Source of the DNA: Microbacterium sp. MAH-37
Lineage (GTDB): Bacteria > Actinomycetota > Actinomycetes > Actinomycetales > Microbacteriaceae
Assembly (NCBI RefSeq): GCF_009758255.1
Contig: NZ_WSEN01000007.1
Coordinates: 327,312 to 391,311 of the forward strand
Direction of reading: 5' to 3'
Length of the DNA: 64,000 nucleotides
The notes under the pieces are model-generated. The model was given only the letters and a program-made list of their open reading frames with translations, did no database searches and was not told the origin of the DNA. Below, piece by piece: positions 51,735 to 61,959 of this stretch; position 1 is the stretch's first letter; each line of letters opens with the position of its first letter. The position numbers and the translations under genes are program-made.

Positions 51735-53825
51735 GTGACCGCCGAGTACTCCGCCCATCATCTGCAGGTTCTCGAGGGGCTCGAAGCGGTGCGGAAACGC
51801 CCCGGCATGTACATCGGGTCGAACGGCTCCCCGGGTCTCATGCACTGCCTCTGGGAGATCATCGACAACGCCGTGGACGAGGCGGTCGCCGGCAACGGCG
51901 CGAAGATCGACGTCATCCTGCACTCGGACGGCAGCGTCGAGGTCCACGACCGCGGCCGCGGCATCCCGGTCGACGTGGAGCCGCGCACCGGTCTCACGGG
52001 CGTCGAGGTCGTCTTCACGAAGCTGCATGCCGGCGGCAAGTTCGGCGGCGGTTCCTATGCGGCATCCGGCGGCCTGCACGGCGTCGGCGCCTCCGTCGTC
52101 AACGCCCTGTCCGAGAGACTGGACGTGGAGGTCGACCGCGGCGGCAAGACGTACGCGATGTCGTTCCACCGCGGCGAACCCGGACTGTTCGACGACTCCG
52201 GTGACGGCATGCGCCCGGATGCGCCGTTCACGCCCTTCCAGGAGAAGAGTGAGCTGCGTGTCATCGGCAAGGCGCCGAAGGGGGCGACCGGCACCCGGAT
52301 CCGGTACTGGGCGGACCGCCAGATCTTCACCAAGGATGCGGCGTTCCAGCTCGGCGAGCTGGAGACCCGCGCCCGCCAGACCGCGTTCCTCGTCCCCGGC
52401 CTCGAGCTGGTCGTCCGCGACGAGCGCGCCGAGGAGACGAACGAGACCTCGTACCACTACGAGGGCGGGATCTCCGAGTTCGTCGAGTATCTCGCGGCAG
52501 ACGCGCCGGTGACCGACACCTGGCGCATCCAGGGCGAGGGCACGTTCAAGGAGACGGTGCCGGTCCTGCAGCCCGACGGGCACATGGTCGCCACCGAGGT
52601 CGAGCGCGTCTGCGCCGTGGACCTCGCGCTGCGCTGGGGCACCGGCTACGACACGACGACACGCTCGTTCGTCAACATCATCGCCACGCCCAAGGGCGGC
52701 ACGCATCAGCAGGGCTTCGAGCAGGAGCTGCTGAAGTCGCTGCGCGGCCAGGTGGAGCAGAACGCCCGGCGGCTCAAGGTCGGGAGCGACAAGCTCGAGA
52801 AGGACGACGTGCTCGCCGGCCTCACCGCAGTGCTCACCGTGAACCTGCCGGAGCCGCAGTTCGAGGGCCAGACCAAGGAGGTTCTGGGCACCCCGGCCGT
52901 TCGCGCGATCGTCTCGCAGGTGGTGCGCAAGGACCTGGCGGCCCGGTTCAGCTCCACCAAGCGCGACGACAAGAGCCAGGCGGCCCAGCTGCTCGACAAG
53001 GTCGTCGCCGAGATGAAGGCCCGCGTGTCCGCGCGCGCCCATAAGGAGACGCAGCGGCGCAAGAACGCCCTGGAGTCCTCCTCGCTGCCCGCGAAGCTGG
53101 TGGACTGCCGTTCCAGCGACGTCACGCAGTCCGAACTGTTCATCGTCGAGGGCGACTCCGCCCTGGGCACCGCCCGGCACGCCCGCAACAGCGAATTCCA
53201 GGCGCTGCTGCCGATCCGGGGCAAGATCCTCAACGTGCAGAAGGCGTCCGTCAGTGACATGCTCGGCAACGCCGAATGCGCGGCGATCATCACGACCATC
53301 GGCGCGGGTTCCGGGCGCTCCTTCGACCTGAGTCAGGCGCGCTACGGCAAGGTCATCCTGATGAGCGACGCCGACGTCGACGGCGCGCACATCCGCACTC
53401 TGCTGCTCACCCTGTTCTTCCGGTACATGCGGCCGCTCGTCGAGGCAGGCCGCGTGTTCTCGGCCGTGCCCCCGCTGCATCGCGTGATCGTCATGAACCC
53501 GGGCTCCAAGCCGAACGAGACGATCTACACGTACTCCGAGGCGGAGCTGCACACGCTGCTCACGAAGCTGCAGAAGGCCGGCAAGCGCTGGCAGGACCCG
53601 ATCCAGCGTTACAAGGGTCTCGGCGAGATGGATGCCGATCAGCTCGCGAACACGACCATGGAGAAGTCGGGCAGGCTGCTGCGCCGCGTCACGGTCGACG
53701 ACGCCGAGTCGGCGGACGCCGCGGTGCGCACGTTCGAACTGCTGATGGGCAACGACGTGGCACCGCGGCGCGAGTTCATCATGAGCTCCAGCGACAGGCT
53801 CAGCCGCGAGTCGATCGACGCGTGA
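51735..53825 (+). CDS. parE: DNA topoisomerase IV subunit B / GyrB paralogue
   Basis: 696 residues. The GHKL ATPase domain shows LEAVRKRPGMYIGSN, EIIDNAVDEA and DRGRGIPVD. The transducer domain follows, then the TOPRIM domain with IVEGDSALGTA and SDADVDGAHIRTLLLTLFF, and a C-terminal YKGLGEMDADQL. The shorter length compared with actinobacterial GyrB and the partner parC at 55837-58275 favour ParE. GTG start. The stop overlaps the next gene (TGATG). Confidence 0.93.
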   Translation: MTAEYSAHHLQVLEGLEAVRKRPGMYIGSNGSPGLMHCLWEIIDNAVDEAVAGNGAKIDVILHSDGSVEVHDRGRGIPVDVEPRTGLTGVEVVFTKLHAGGKFGGGSYAASGGLHGVGASVVNALSERLDVEVDRGGKTYAMSFHRGEPGLFDDSGDGMRPDAPFTPFQEKSELRVIGKAPKGATGTRIRYWADRQIFTKDAAFQLGELETRARQTAFLVPGLELVVRDERAEETNETSYHYEGGISEFVEYLAADAPVTDTWRIQGEGTFKETVPVLQPDGHMVATEVERVCAVDLALRWGTGYDTTTRSFVNIIATPKGGTHQQGFEQELLKSLRGQVEQNARRLKVGSDKLEKDDVLAGLTAVLTVNLPEPQFEGQTKEVLGTPAVRAIVSQVVRKDLAARFSSTKRDDKSQAAQLLDKVVAEMKARVSARAHKETQRRKNALESSSLPAKLVDCRSSDVTQSELFIVEGDSALGTARHARNSEFQALLPIRGKILNVQKASVSDMLGNAECAAIITTIGAGSGRSFDLSQARYGKVILMSDADVDGAHIRTLLLTLFFRYMRPLVEAGRVFSAVPPLHRVIVMNPGSKPNETIYTYSEAELHTLLTKLQKAGKRWQDPIQRYKGLGEMDADQLANTTMEKSGRLLRRVTVDDAESADAAVRTFELLMGNDVAPRREFIMSSSDRLSRESIDA

Positions 53826-54838
53826 TGCCCGGCGTGGTGCGCCTGCGGCCCGCGACTCCGGATGATCTCGAGACTGTCATCGCTCTGAAGGAGCGCGTGA
53901 TGCGCGCCGACCTCGATCGGCTGATCGGCTGGGATCCGGAGAAGTCGCGGGCGCGGGTCGTCGAGCACTTCTCGCCCGCGCACACCCGGATGATCCTGGT
54001 CGACGAGACCACGGCGGGCACGATCACCCTGCGTCCCGACGGCGATGACGTCTGGCTCGAGATGTTCTATCTCGGCGCGGAGCATCAGGGGCGAGGGCTC
54101 GGCACGTCGGTGCTGACCCAGGTGCTGGCGGAGACGACGGCGTCGCTGCGCCTGCAGGTGCTGGTCGGTTCACCCGCTCAGCGGCTCTACGCCCGACATG
54201 GTTTCGTCGTCGAGGAGGACGACGGCATCGACGTCTGGATGCGACGGCATCCCGCCAGGGATCGGCGGCTGCCTGCGGCCATCCGGATCGCAGCCTGGGA
54301 CCGTACGCCGGATCAGCTCCGGCGGGCCGCCGACCTGTATGGGCGCGTGTTCGCTGAACCGCCCTACGGCGAGGACGTCGAGCAGAGCCGGCACTCCTTC
54401 ACGGAGCGGGTGAACCGGAACTCCCTCAACAAGCCGGAGTTCCGGCTGATCCTTGCCCTCGACGGTGCCGACGTCGTCGGGCTGGTGCTGGGGTCTGGAA
54501 TCGCCGAGGGCGACTGGTGGCGCGACCGCATCGCCGGTGCGATGGGAACCGTCGCCGGGGATGCGTGGCTCGGGACGGAGTGCTTCTCCGTGGACGAACT
54601 CGCCATCGCTCCCGAGCATCGCCGCACGGGGATCGCCGGCGCGCTGATGGGCGCGGTGCTGGAGGGTCTTCCGTACGAGTCCGCCGTGCTCGGCTGCTAC
54701 ACCGCGGCACTCAGCGCGCGACGGTTCTACGAGTCGCAGGGCTGGCAGGAGATCGCGGCCGACCTGCGCATCGCGAACGGAGCGTCTCTCGGCGTCCTCG
54801 GCATCCGCCTCGACGACTGGGCGGACGCCGGAAACTGA
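53825..54838 (+). CDS. Double GNAT acetyltransferase
   Basis: 337 residues with two GNAT domains in tandem. The first (1-140) has the acetyl-CoA loop EHQGRGLGTSVL and ends LYARHGFVVEEDDGIDVWMRR. The second (about 150-337) has AIAPEHRRTGIAGALM and YESQGWQEIA. Such fusions usually have one active and one degenerate half; here both CoA loops look usable. Substrate unknown. Its ATG overlaps the parE stop, so it is translated from the same message. Confidence 0.83.
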   Translation: MPGVVRLRPATPDDLETVIALKERVMRADLDRLIGWDPEKSRARVVEHFSPAHTRMILVDETTAGTITLRPDGDDVWLEMFYLGAEHQGRGLGTSVLTQVLAETTASLRLQVLVGSPAQRLYARHGFVVEEDDGIDVWMRRHPARDRRLPAAIRIAAWDRTPDQLRRAADLYGRVFAEPPYGEDVEQSRHSFTERVNRNSLNKPEFRLILALDGADVVGLVLGSGIAEGDWWRDRIAGAMGTVAGDAWLGTECFSVDELAIAPEHRRTGIAGALMGAVLEGLPYESAVLGCYTAALSARRFYESQGWQEIAADLRIANGASLGVLGIRLDDWADAGN

Positions 54839-54895
54839 CCGCGCCCTGACGCTCCAGGGGCTGTTCTGCGCTGCGCCGCCTGACAGACTGACACG

Positions 54896-55804
54896 ATGAT
54901 CGCGCTCGTCTCGGCACCTTCGAACCTCGGTCTGCGCCCGCCGACAGCCGGCTCCGTACCCGGCGCGGCGAAGGCGCCGGAAGCTCTGCGCGAGGCGGGG
55001 CTGCACGAGCGGATGCAGCGGCACGGAGCGGTCGACGCCGGCGTCGTGCTTCCCGGCCGCTACCTCGAGGACGAGAACAGGTCACCGGGAACGCCCCGCA
55101 ACCAGGAGGCGCTGATCGCCCACTCTCGGCGCCTCGCCCAGCGGCTGCTCGCGGTGCGCGCCGAGCGTCGCGCGCCACTGGTGCTCGGCGGCGACTGCAG
55201 CATCCTCCTCGGCGCCGGCGTCGCCACGCGCATCAGCGGCGGAGGGGGACTGGTCCACCTGGACGGGCACACGGACTTCCGGCATCCGGGGAACGACCCG
55301 GACTGCGGGGCGGTCGCGGGCGAGGATCTCGCCGCCGCGATCGGCCGGCACCTTCCCGAGATCGCCGACATCGACGGGCTGGGCCCCTACTTCGACGCCC
55401 GGCACACGGCGCACCTCGGATGCCGCCAGGACGATGAGCACGTGCGGGAGGTCACCGAGACGATCGCGGTGACGATCCCGGCCGAAGAGGTGATCCTGCA
55501 CGGCGCGCAGCGGGCGGCCGCGCGGATCCTCGAGGCAGAGGGCGTCGAGCGGGGATTCTGGCTGCACCTGGATGCGGACATCCTCGACGTCGCGCACATG
55601 CCCGCGGTCGACAGTCCGAGCGCCGGCGGCCTCTCACCGGATGAGCTGCGCACCCTGCTCGCTGCCCTCGCACCGCGCGCATGGGGCGCATCGGTCGCGT
55701 GTTTCGACCCTGACCTCGATCCTGACGGCACGCACGCGCTGCTGCTGGCGGACGTGATCACCGCCGGGCTGGGCGAGCTGGGCACCGAGCTCGACGAGGG
55801 CTGA
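54896..55804 (+). CDS. Arginase/agmatinase-family hydrolase
   Basis: 302 residues of the ureohydrolase fold. Manganese ligands appear in VLGGDCSILLG (His replaced by Cys at the first site), HLDGHTDF (usually DAHxD) and HLDADILDVAHMPAVDSP (usually DxDxxDP). The closing FDPDLDPDGTHALLLADVI resembles the family end. The changed first ligand and GH in place of AH suggest a substrate other than arginine or a weak metal site. Stand-alone gene after the parE-GNAT pair, convergent with parC. Confidence 0.82.
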   Translation: MIALVSAPSNLGLRPPTAGSVPGAAKAPEALREAGLHERMQRHGAVDAGVVLPGRYLEDENRSPGTPRNQEALIAHSRRLAQRLLAVRAERRAPLVLGGDCSILLGAGVATRISGGGGLVHLDGHTDFRHPGNDPDCGAVAGEDLAAAIGRHLPEIADIDGLGPYFDARHTAHLGCRQDDEHVREVTETIAVTIPAEEVILHGAQRAAARILEAEGVERGFWLHLDADILDVAHMPAVDSPSAGGLSPDELRTLLAALAPRAWGASVACFDPDLDPDGTHALLLADVITAGLGELGTELDEG

Positions 55805-55836
55805 GGGCGCTCGACGGCTCGGGACCAGACGTCCGG

Positions 55837-58275
55837 TCAGCCGATCGCCGTGCCCACCGAGCCGATCACGGCGTCGAGCGGCTGCCCGGAGCCGTCGCGC
55901 TTGGCACCGGACTCGGGCAGCTGCCGCGCCGCGCCATCGTTGCCCAGCGCACGGGGCTCCGCACCGACCCAGGCCAGACGCAGGCGATCCTCGCCCTTCA
56001 GGAAGGCGTGTGCGCGGACTCCGCCGGTGGCGCGGCCCTTGCCGGGGAACTCCGAGAACAGCGAGACCTTCGCCCGGCCGTTGTCGGTGCCGGCCAGGAC
56101 CGCGTCGGCCCCGGAGACGGTGACCACGACCGCATCGTCGGGCGCCGACACCACGGTGAACGAGATGACCTCCGCGCCGCTGCCCAGCTTGATGCCCGCC
56201 ATGCCCGCGGCCGGTGCGCCCTGGGGGCGCACGTTCGAGGCGGTGAAGTGCAGCAGCTGCGCGTCCGAGGTCACGAAGACGAGTTCGGCGTCGTCGGGAG
56301 CGGGGGCGGCGCCGACCACGACGTCCTTGGGCTTCAGCCCGATGACCTCGAGCTCGGGGCGCACCGGGAGGGTCGAGGGGACGATGCGCTTGACCACGCC
56401 GTCCTTCGTGCCCAGGGCCAGGGGAGTGTCGTCGTCGAACCTGATCAGCGCCAGGACGCGCTCAGACCGATCCGTGATGCCGAGGTAGTCGGCGATTCGC
56501 ACACCGGCGCCCAGGCCCACGGAGGTCGCGGGCACCGCGGGGATGTCCACCGGCGTGAAGCGCACGACGCGGCCCGTGCTGGTGACCGCACCGATCTCGC
56601 TTCGTGTGCTGGTCTCCAGCCGCGCGATGATGCCGTCGTGCTTGCTGCGACGTGCCGGAGTCGCGATGACGGCTCCCGGTTCGAGGTCGACGCGCACAGC
56701 GCGGCCCGTCGTGGACAGCAGCACCGTCGTCGGCGCGTCCGCGATCTGCAGCTCGGCAGCCGACTTCGTCTGGCGCTGCTTCGGCGGCGCGGCGTTCAGC
56801 AGCAGCGTGCGTCGGGGTGTGCCGAAGGTCTCGGCCACGGCATCCAGCTCGGCGGCCACCTGCGCGCGCAGCAGCGCCGGGTCGCCAAGAAGGGTCTCGA
56901 GCTCGGCGATCTCGGCGAGCAGCTTGTCGCGCTCCGCCTCGAGCTCGAGCCGGGAGAACTTCGTGAGCCGGCGCAGCCGCAGCTCGAGGATGTACTCGGC
57001 CTGGATCTCGTCGAGCTCGAACACCTGCTGCAGCCGGGCTCGCGCGCTCTCGGAGTCGTCGGAGGAGCGGATGACCTGGATGACCTCGTCGATGTCGAGG
57101 ATCGCGAGGAGGAGTCCCCTCACCAGATGCAGGCGCTCGTTACGGCGTGCGAGGCGGTACTGGCTGCGTCGGGTGACGACCTCGATGCGGTGCGCGAGGT
57201 ACACGCTCAGCAGCTCTTTGAGCCCGAGGGTGCGCGGCTGGCCTTCGACCAGCGCGACGTTGTTGATCGAGAACGAGTCCTCGAGCGGAGTCAGCCGGAA
57301 CAGCTGCTCGAGCACCGCTGCCGGATCGAAGCCCGTCTTGACCGTGATGACCAGGCGCAGGCCGTTCTTGCGGTCGGTGAGGTCCTGCACGTCGCTGATG
57401 CCCTGGAGCTTCTTGGCGCCGACGGCGTCCTTCAGCTTCGCGATCACGCGCTCCGGGCCGACCTGGTAGGGCAGCTCGGTGACGACGATGCCGGTCTTGC
57501 GCGGTCCGAGTGACTCGATCGAGGTCTTCGCGCGCAGCTTGAAGGCGCCGCGGCCTGTCGTGTACGCGTCCTTGACGCCGTCCAGCCCCATCAGGATCGC
57601 ACCGGACGGGAAGTCCGGGCCCGGCACGAACTCCATCAGATCCTCTGTCGAGGCATCCGGGTTCTCGAGCAGGTGCGTGGCGGCGGCGACGACCTCGATG
57701 AGGTTGTGCGGTGCCATGTTGGTGGCCATGCCGACCGCGATGCCGCTCGCGCCGTTGACCAGCAGGTTCGGGAACGCCGCCGGCAGCACCGCCGGCTGCT
57801 GGAACTGGCCGTCGTAGTTCGGCACGAAGTCGACGACGTCCTCGTCGAGGCTCTCCGTCATCGACAGTGCGGATGCCGCGAGGCGCGCCTCGGTGTACCG
57901 CGAGGCCGCCGGGCCGTCGTCGAGTGAGCCGAAGTTGCCGTGGCCGTCGACGAGCGGCACGCGCAGGGCGAAGTCCTGCGCGAGGCGCACCAGGGCGTCG
58001 TAGATCGCCGAGTCGCCGTGCGGATGCAGCTTTCCCATCACCTCGCCCACGACGCGGGCGCTCTTGACATGGCCGCGGTCGGGGCGCAGCCCCATCTCGG
58101 CCATCTGATAGAGGATGCGTCGCTGGACGGGCTTCATGCCATCGCGGGCGTCGGGCAGAGCGCGGGAGTAGATCACCGAGTAGGCGTACTCCAGGAACGA
58201 TCCCTGCATCTCCTGCGAGAGATCGATGTCCTGAATGCGCTCGTCGACCGGTTCGGGAGGAGTGGATCGGGCCAT
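55837..58275 (-). CDS. parC: DNA topoisomerase IV subunit A / GyrA paralogue
   Basis: 812 residues. The quinolone-region [51 protein letters not shown] is present. The breakage-reunion Tyr is in [11 protein letters not shown]. The coiled-coil and six-bladed C-terminal propeller follow. The GyrA-box (QRRGGKG) of gyrase is not seen, in keeping with ParC. Divergent from the phosphatase-superfamily gene. Confidence 0.93.
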   Translation of the reverse strand: MARSTPPEPVDERIQDIDLSQEMQGSFLEYAYSVIYSRALPDARDGMKPVQRRILYQMAEMGLRPDRGHVKSARVVGEVMGKLHPHGDSAIYDALVRLAQDFALRVPLVDGHGNFGSLDDGPAASRYTEARLAASALSMTESLDEDVVDFVPNYDGQFQQPAVLPAAFPNLLVNGASGIAVGMATNMAPHNLIEVVAAATHLLENPDASTEDLMEFVPGPDFPSGAILMGLDGVKDAYTTGRGAFKLRAKTSIESLGPRKTGIVVTELPYQVGPERVIAKLKDAVGAKKLQGISDVQDLTDRKNGLRLVITVKTGFDPAAVLEQLFRLTPLEDSFSINNVALVEGQPRTLGLKELLSVYLAHRIEVVTRRSQYRLARRNERLHLVRGLLLAILDIDEVIQVIRSSDDSESARARLQQVFELDEIQAEYILELRLRRLTKFSRLELEAERDKLLAEIAELETLLGDPALLRAQVAAELDAVAETFGTPRRTLLLNAAPPKQRQTKSAAELQIADAPTTVLLSTTGRAVRVDLEPGAVIATPARRSKHDGIIARLETSTRSEIGAVTSTGRVVRFTPVDIPAVPATSVGLGAGVRIADYLGITDRSERVLALIRFDDDTPLALGTKDGVVKRIVPSTLPVRPELEVIGLKPKDVVVGAAPAPDDAELVFVTSDAQLLHFTASNVRPQGAPAAGMAGIKLGSGAEVISFTVVSAPDDAVVVTVSGADAVLAGTDNGRAKVSLFSEFPGKGRATGGVRAHAFLKGEDRLRLAWVGAEPRALGNDGAARQLPESGAKRDGSGQPLDAVIGSVGTAIG

Positions 58276-58341
58276 GTTGTTTTCGGCTGTGACTTCCTGG
58301 GCAACGAATTCAGCGCCGTCGCCTGTGGGAGACTGGCGACG

Positions 58342-59469
58342 ATGACTCTCATGCTACCGGCCGGGCCCGCTCTGACGCGCAGCATCGCCGGGGTGGCGCC
58401 CGACCTGCTCGCGTCGCTGCGCGGGGAGTCCGACACCCTGCGCCAGGTCTCCTCCGCCGTGCTCGTGGTCGTGGACGGGCTGGGGGCGCTCCCGCTGCGC
58501 GCGCACGCCGGTCACGCGCGCACGCTCACCGCGGCGATGTCGAAGAAGGATGCCGCGGCATCGGTCTTCCCGACGACGACGGCCGCCGCGCTCACGACTC
58601 TGCTCACCGGTGAGATGCCCGGTGCGCACGGGCTGGTCGGCTACCGGGTGCGCGATCCGCGCCGCGACGTCCTCGTGAACCAGCTCACCGAGTGGGAGGG
58701 CGCGGGGATCGATCCGCTCACCTGGCAGTCGCAGCCGACCGTGTTCGAGCGGGCAGTCGCCGTCGGGCATCCGGCGTTCGCGGTCGGCTTCGCCGGCCAC
58801 GCCCACAGTGGCTTCACGCACGCCACGCTGCGCGGGGCTACGTTCGTGCCGGCCGGACGCCCCGCCGAGCGCGTGGCGACCGCCTGGGACCTCGCGGAGC
58901 AGAACCCCGGTTCGCTCGTCTACTGCTATCTGCCCGAGACCGACAAGGCCGGTCACAGACACGGCGTCGACTCGGCCGAGTGGGTGGCCGCGCTCGAGGA
59001 CGTCGATGCCGCGCTGCGGCCTCCGGCGCCTCCCGGCGTCGGCGTGCTCGTCACCGCCGACCACGGCATGGTCGACGTCCCCGCGCACCGTCAGGTCGTC
59101 CTGGACGAGGGCGACGGCTGGCACGACGGCGTGCGGCACATCGGGGGAGAGCCGCGCATGCTGCACGTCTACCTCGAGCCGGATGCTGCCGCGTCCGACA
59201 TCCTGGGACGCTGGCGCCGCGATCTCGAAGGGCTCGCGGACGTGCTCCCGCGCGACGAGGCGATCGCCGCCGGGCTGTTCGGGCCCGTGGTCTCGGAGGC
59301 CGCTGCCTCCCGCATCGGCGACATCCTCGCGATCGCCAGAGGCAACAGGGCGCTCTACGACGGAGCGGCCGAGGACCAGCGCGGACGCAACATGGTCGGA
59401 CAGCACGGCGCACTCACTCCCGAGGAGTGGCGGGTGCCGTATCTGCGGCTCGGCGGCTACGCCGTCTGA
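58342..59469 (+). CDS. Alkaline-phosphatase-superfamily protein (nucleotide pyrophosphatase/phosphodiesterase-like)
   Basis: 375 residues. The first metal Asp is in [13 protein letters not shown] and the Thr nucleophile in [35 protein letters not shown] and [10 protein letters not shown] supply further metal ligands, as in the NPP/autotaxin-like branch. No signal peptide is seen, so it is probably cytoplasmic. Substrate unknown. It ends directly against the sepH stop on the other strand, leaving no intergenic space. Confidence 0.85.
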   Translation: MTLMLPAGPALTRSIAGVAPDLLASLRGESDTLRQVSSAVLVVVDGLGALPLRAHAGHARTLTAAMSKKDAAASVFPTTTAAALTTLLTGEMPGAHGLVGYRVRDPRRDVLVNQLTEWEGAGIDPLTWQSQPTVFERAVAVGHPAFAVGFAGHAHSGFTHATLRGATFVPAGRPAERVATAWDLAEQNPGSLVYCYLPETDKAGHRHGVDSAEWVAALEDVDAALRPPAPPGVGVLVTADHGMVDVPAHRQVVLDEGDGWHDGVRHIGGEPRMLHVYLEPDAAASDILGRWRRDLEGLADVLPRDEAIAAGLFGPVVSEAAASRIGDILAIARGNRALYDGAAEDQRGRNMVGQHGALTPEEWRVPYLRLGGYAV

Positions 59470-60495
59470 TCACTCGTCGGTGCGTGCGCCGAAGACGATT
59501 TCGTCCCAGGACGGCATCGCGCCTCGGCGGCCGCGACGTGCGGTCCGGTCGGGCTCGGGCTGCTCGGCCGGGGGCTCCGGCGTCTCATCCTCGTCGAGCG
59601 ACTCGAACAGGGCGATGGGTCCGGTCTCGTTCGCGTCCTCGACCTCGTCGAGGACGGGTGCCGTCTCGCGCTGACCCCGGCGGCGGCGCAGCGCCTCGAG
59701 CAGATCGGCGGTCTCGGCGCTGGTCTTGGATTCGGCGGGCGCGTGCCGTGCCGCGGCATCCTGAACCGCCGCAGGGGCCCGCACCGGCGTCTCGTCCTCG
59801 AGATCGATCTCCGCGATCTCCGGGGCGGGCACGAGGCGCGGACCGAACGCGCCGGAGTCGAAGCGGGAGTCGTCCTTGTACGGCGACGCCTTCTCGGTCT
59901 CGACCGCGCGCAGTCGGGGGATGAGTCCCTCCGGCAGGGATCCCTGGCGGGACAGCTGCGTGGCGTCGGCGTTCAGGGGGGAGAGCAGGCTGCGACGAGG
60001 GTCGAAGCTCCAGCGGGCGTCGTGCTGGACCTCGTCCGAGACGAAGGCGAGCTTGACCACCCACCCGGACTCGTCCTTCCAGCTGGCCCAGTGCTCGTCG
60101 CTCGCACGCGCCTCCGACAGCTTCGCCCGCACGGCGGAGCCGAACGTCGGCTGGGCGTCCGGCTCGACCTCGCTGCCGATCAGCACCGGGACGGCCAGTG
60201 CCTGACCGACGATGTGCTCGCGCTCGGCGAGCACCGGCCCCTCGAAGCGCTCCACGTCCGAGACGCTGACGCCGAGCAGCTCGGCGACCTCGGCGGCGGA
60301 GAGACCGGCTCGGATCTGGGCCTGGATGTCGCGCGGGCTGGCGGCCAGGCGCGCGGGCGCTGCCTCGGCGTCCCTGGATGCACGACGGATCTCGCGATGC
60401 AGGAGATCGTCGATGGGCAGCGCGAAGCGCTCGCCCGACTCGGTGGCGAGCACGAGCACGCCCGACTCAGCGCCGACGATGGTGACGTTTTCCAT
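59470..60495 (-). CDS. sepH: Septation protein SepH
   Basis: 341 residues. The conserved N-terminal DUF3071 domain (1-170) has SGERFALPIDDLLHREIRRA and the helix-turn-helix-like DIQAQIRAGLSAAEVAELLGVSVSDVERFEGPVLAERE. The C-terminal half is acidic, proline-rich and probably disordered, ending AMPSWDEIVFGART. In Streptomyces SepH binds FtsZ and stimulates Z-ring assembly; mycobacteria have a homologue. A GAGGGG-like RBS precedes the ATG. Confidence 0.93.
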   Translation of the reverse strand: MENVTIVGAESGVLVLATESGERFALPIDDLLHREIRRASRDAEAAPARLAASPRDIQAQIRAGLSAAEVAELLGVSVSDVERFEGPVLAEREHIVGQALAVPVLIGSEVEPDAQPTFGSAVRAKLSEARASDEHWASWKDESGWVVKLAFVSDEVQHDARWSFDPRRSLLSPLNADATQLSRQGSLPEGLIPRLRAVETEKASPYKDDSRFDSGAFGPRLVPAPEIAEIDLEDETPVRAPAAVQDAAARHAPAESKTSAETADLLEALRRRRGQRETAPVLDEVEDANETGPIALFESLDEDETPEPPAEQPEPDRTARRGRRGAMPSWDEIVFGARTDE

Positions 60496-60692
60496 GCGAA
60501 TGCCCCTCAGGATGGGTGTGCGTTCATGGTGTCACGGCGCACGCATAGGCCCTGGGAATACCGTGGGCGCGCCGTGAGTTTTCCCGGTCGCGTCCACGGA
60601 TATTTGCGAAATCATCCGAGGTCGTGCAAACTATGGCCGCCGCACACCCGACGGTGACCCCGCACACCACTGTGAAAGTTGAGATCTCCAGC

Positions 60693-60986
60693 ATGGCAAC
60701 CGACTACGACGCACCCCGCAAGAGCGAAGACGACTCCGAGTCGATCGAAGCTCTGAAGGAGCGCGTGCCGGACAATCGTGCCGGCGCCAGCAACGACGAG
60801 GACTCGGACAACCCGACCGGGTTCGAGCTTCCCGGTGCTGACCTGTCTGATGTCGAGCTCGACGTCGTCGTGCTCCCGGCTCAGCAGGACGAGTTCACCT
60901 GCATGAGCTGCTTCCTGGTGAAGCACCGCTCGCAGCTGGACCACGAGGGCCCCGAGGGCCCCATCTGCAAGGAATGCGCCGCCTGA
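60693..60986 (+). CDS. DUF4193 small zinc-finger-like protein
   Basis: 97 residues, acidic in the first half. The C-terminus has CMSCFLVKHRSQLDHE and ICKECA, a four-Cys set likely to bind zinc. This family is conserved through actinobacteria beside DUF3093 and dut; its function is unknown. The ATG at 60693 is chosen because the family starts MATDYDAPR. The terminator at 61002-61029 follows. Confidence 0.93.
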   Translation: MATDYDAPRKSEDDSESIEALKERVPDNRAGASNDEDSDNPTGFELPGADLSDVELDVVVLPAQQDEFTCMSCFLVKHRSQLDHEGPEGPICKECAA

Positions 60987-61001
60987 CGGCAGCACGCCCT
61001 T

Positions 61002-61029
61002 CGCGCCCCGATCGTCAGATCGGGGCGCG
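61002..61029. terminator. Bidirectional terminator between DUF4193 and DUF3093 genes
   Basis: A perfect 12-bp stem (61002-61013 with 61018-61029) and a 4-nt loop GTCA. It overlaps the stop codon of the DUF3093 gene. Confidence 0.85.
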
Positions 61030-61494
61030 TTCTGTTTCCTGCCGGGCTGCGCGGATGGCTGCAGCCAGGCGGTCGGGCGTCCGTGAGGAGATGGTCCAGG
61101 TGCCGTGCGGGTCGTCCGGATCGGTGAGCGTCACGATGACGACGCCGTCGATGCCTCCTCGGACCAGGTGCCACCCGTCGTGGGGCAGCTCGGGCCCTCT
61201 GGCCCGCTTTGCCTCCTCGCCGGTGCGGTGCACGGCGTCCCCCAGCCAGCGTGCGTCGATGTGCGCTCGCCCGGCGCGCAGCACCGTGCCGTCCACTTCG
61301 ATCACCGGCGAGAGCAGGATGCCGGCGGCCACGAGCAGCAGCGAGACCACCGCGCCGAGCGCCAGAGCCAGCGTGGCTCCGACAGGGACGAACACCAGCG
61401 CGACCATGGGACCAGCCAGAGCGATGGTGATCAGCATCCACAGGCTCGGCGTGAGACGCTCCCGGTAGTGGGGGCGTGTAGCGGGGGTGTTCAT
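61015..61494 (-). CDS. DUF3093 membrane protein
   Basis: About 159 residues (161 if started at the ATG at 61500). HYRERLTPSLWMLITIALAGPMVALVF begins a hairpin of two membrane helices (second VVSLLLVAAGILLSP), followed by a small cytoplasmic domain with VIEVDGTVLRAGRAHIDARWLG and TWTISSRTPDRLAAAI. Family of unknown function, always near dut in actinobacteria. The 61494 ATG has GAGG about 9 nt upstream. Its promoter region is shared with the leaderless dut start 19 bp away. Confidence 0.88.
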   Translation of the reverse strand: MNTPATRPHYRERLTPSLWMLITIALAGPMVALVFVPVGATLALALGAVVSLLLVAAGILLSPVIEVDGTVLRAGRAHIDARWLGDAVHRTGEEAKRARGPELPHDGWHLVRGGIDGVVIVTLTDPDDPHGTWTISSRTPDRLAAAIRAARQETERAPI

Positions 61495-61500
61495 CTGCAT

Positions 61501-61506
61501 TAGCCT
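61501..61506 (+). promoter_or_regulatory. -10 box TAGCCT for leaderless dut
   Basis: TAGCCT is followed by 6 nt and the GTG at 61513; no RBS. Confidence 0.6.
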
Positions 61507-61512
61507 CGTCAG

Positions 61513-61959
61513 GTGACCGATTCCGTGGACGTCCCCATTATCGCCGCCCAGACTCCCGGCTACGCGCATCCGGGTGATGCCGGAGCAGACCTCGTCGCCT
61601 CCGAGGCAGTCCGTCTGGAGCCGGGGGAGCGGGCCCTGATCGGCACCGGTGTGCGCATCGCGCTGCCCGAGGGTTATGCCGCCTTCGTGGTGCCGCGGAG
61701 TGGCCTCGCTGCCAAGCACGGCATCACCGTGGTGAACTCGCCGGGAACCGTGGATGCGGGTTACCGGGGCGAGATCAAAGTGAGTCTGCTGAACACGGAC
61801 AGCCGGAGCGCGTACGATGTGGCGGTCGGAGACCGCATCGCGCAGCTGATCGTCATGCCCGTGACACGCGCGAACTTCATCCCGATGGACGAGCTGCCCG
61901 AGAGCGTCCGCGGAGACGGCGGCTTCGGATCCACCGGGTACACCCAGGGAGAACGATGA
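61513..61959 (+). CDS. dut: dUTP diphosphatase
   Basis: 148 residues, trimeric dUTPase that removes dUTP and makes dUMP. The five motifs are present: AGADLVASEAVRLEPG, PRSGLAAKHGITV, NSPGTVDAGYRGEI (with catalytic Asp), DRIAQLIVMPV and the C-terminal GDGGFGSTGYTQG that closes over the site. Normal length. The stop overlaps the next start (ATGA), so it heads the dut-DUF3710-DUF3159 operon. Confidence 0.97.
   Translation: MTDSVDVPIIAAQTPGYAHPGDAGADLVASEAVRLEPGERALIGTGVRIALPEGYAAFVVPRSGLAAKHGITVVNSPGTVDAGYRGEIKVSLLNTDSRSAYDVAVGDRIAQLIVMPVTRANFIPMDELPESVRGDGGFGSTGYTQGER

Noticed and set aside
53276..53824. N-terminal extension of the double GNAT protein into parE
   Set aside because: It overlaps the TOPRIM part of parE out of frame and shows no homology. 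The ATG at 53825 is coupled to the parE stop.
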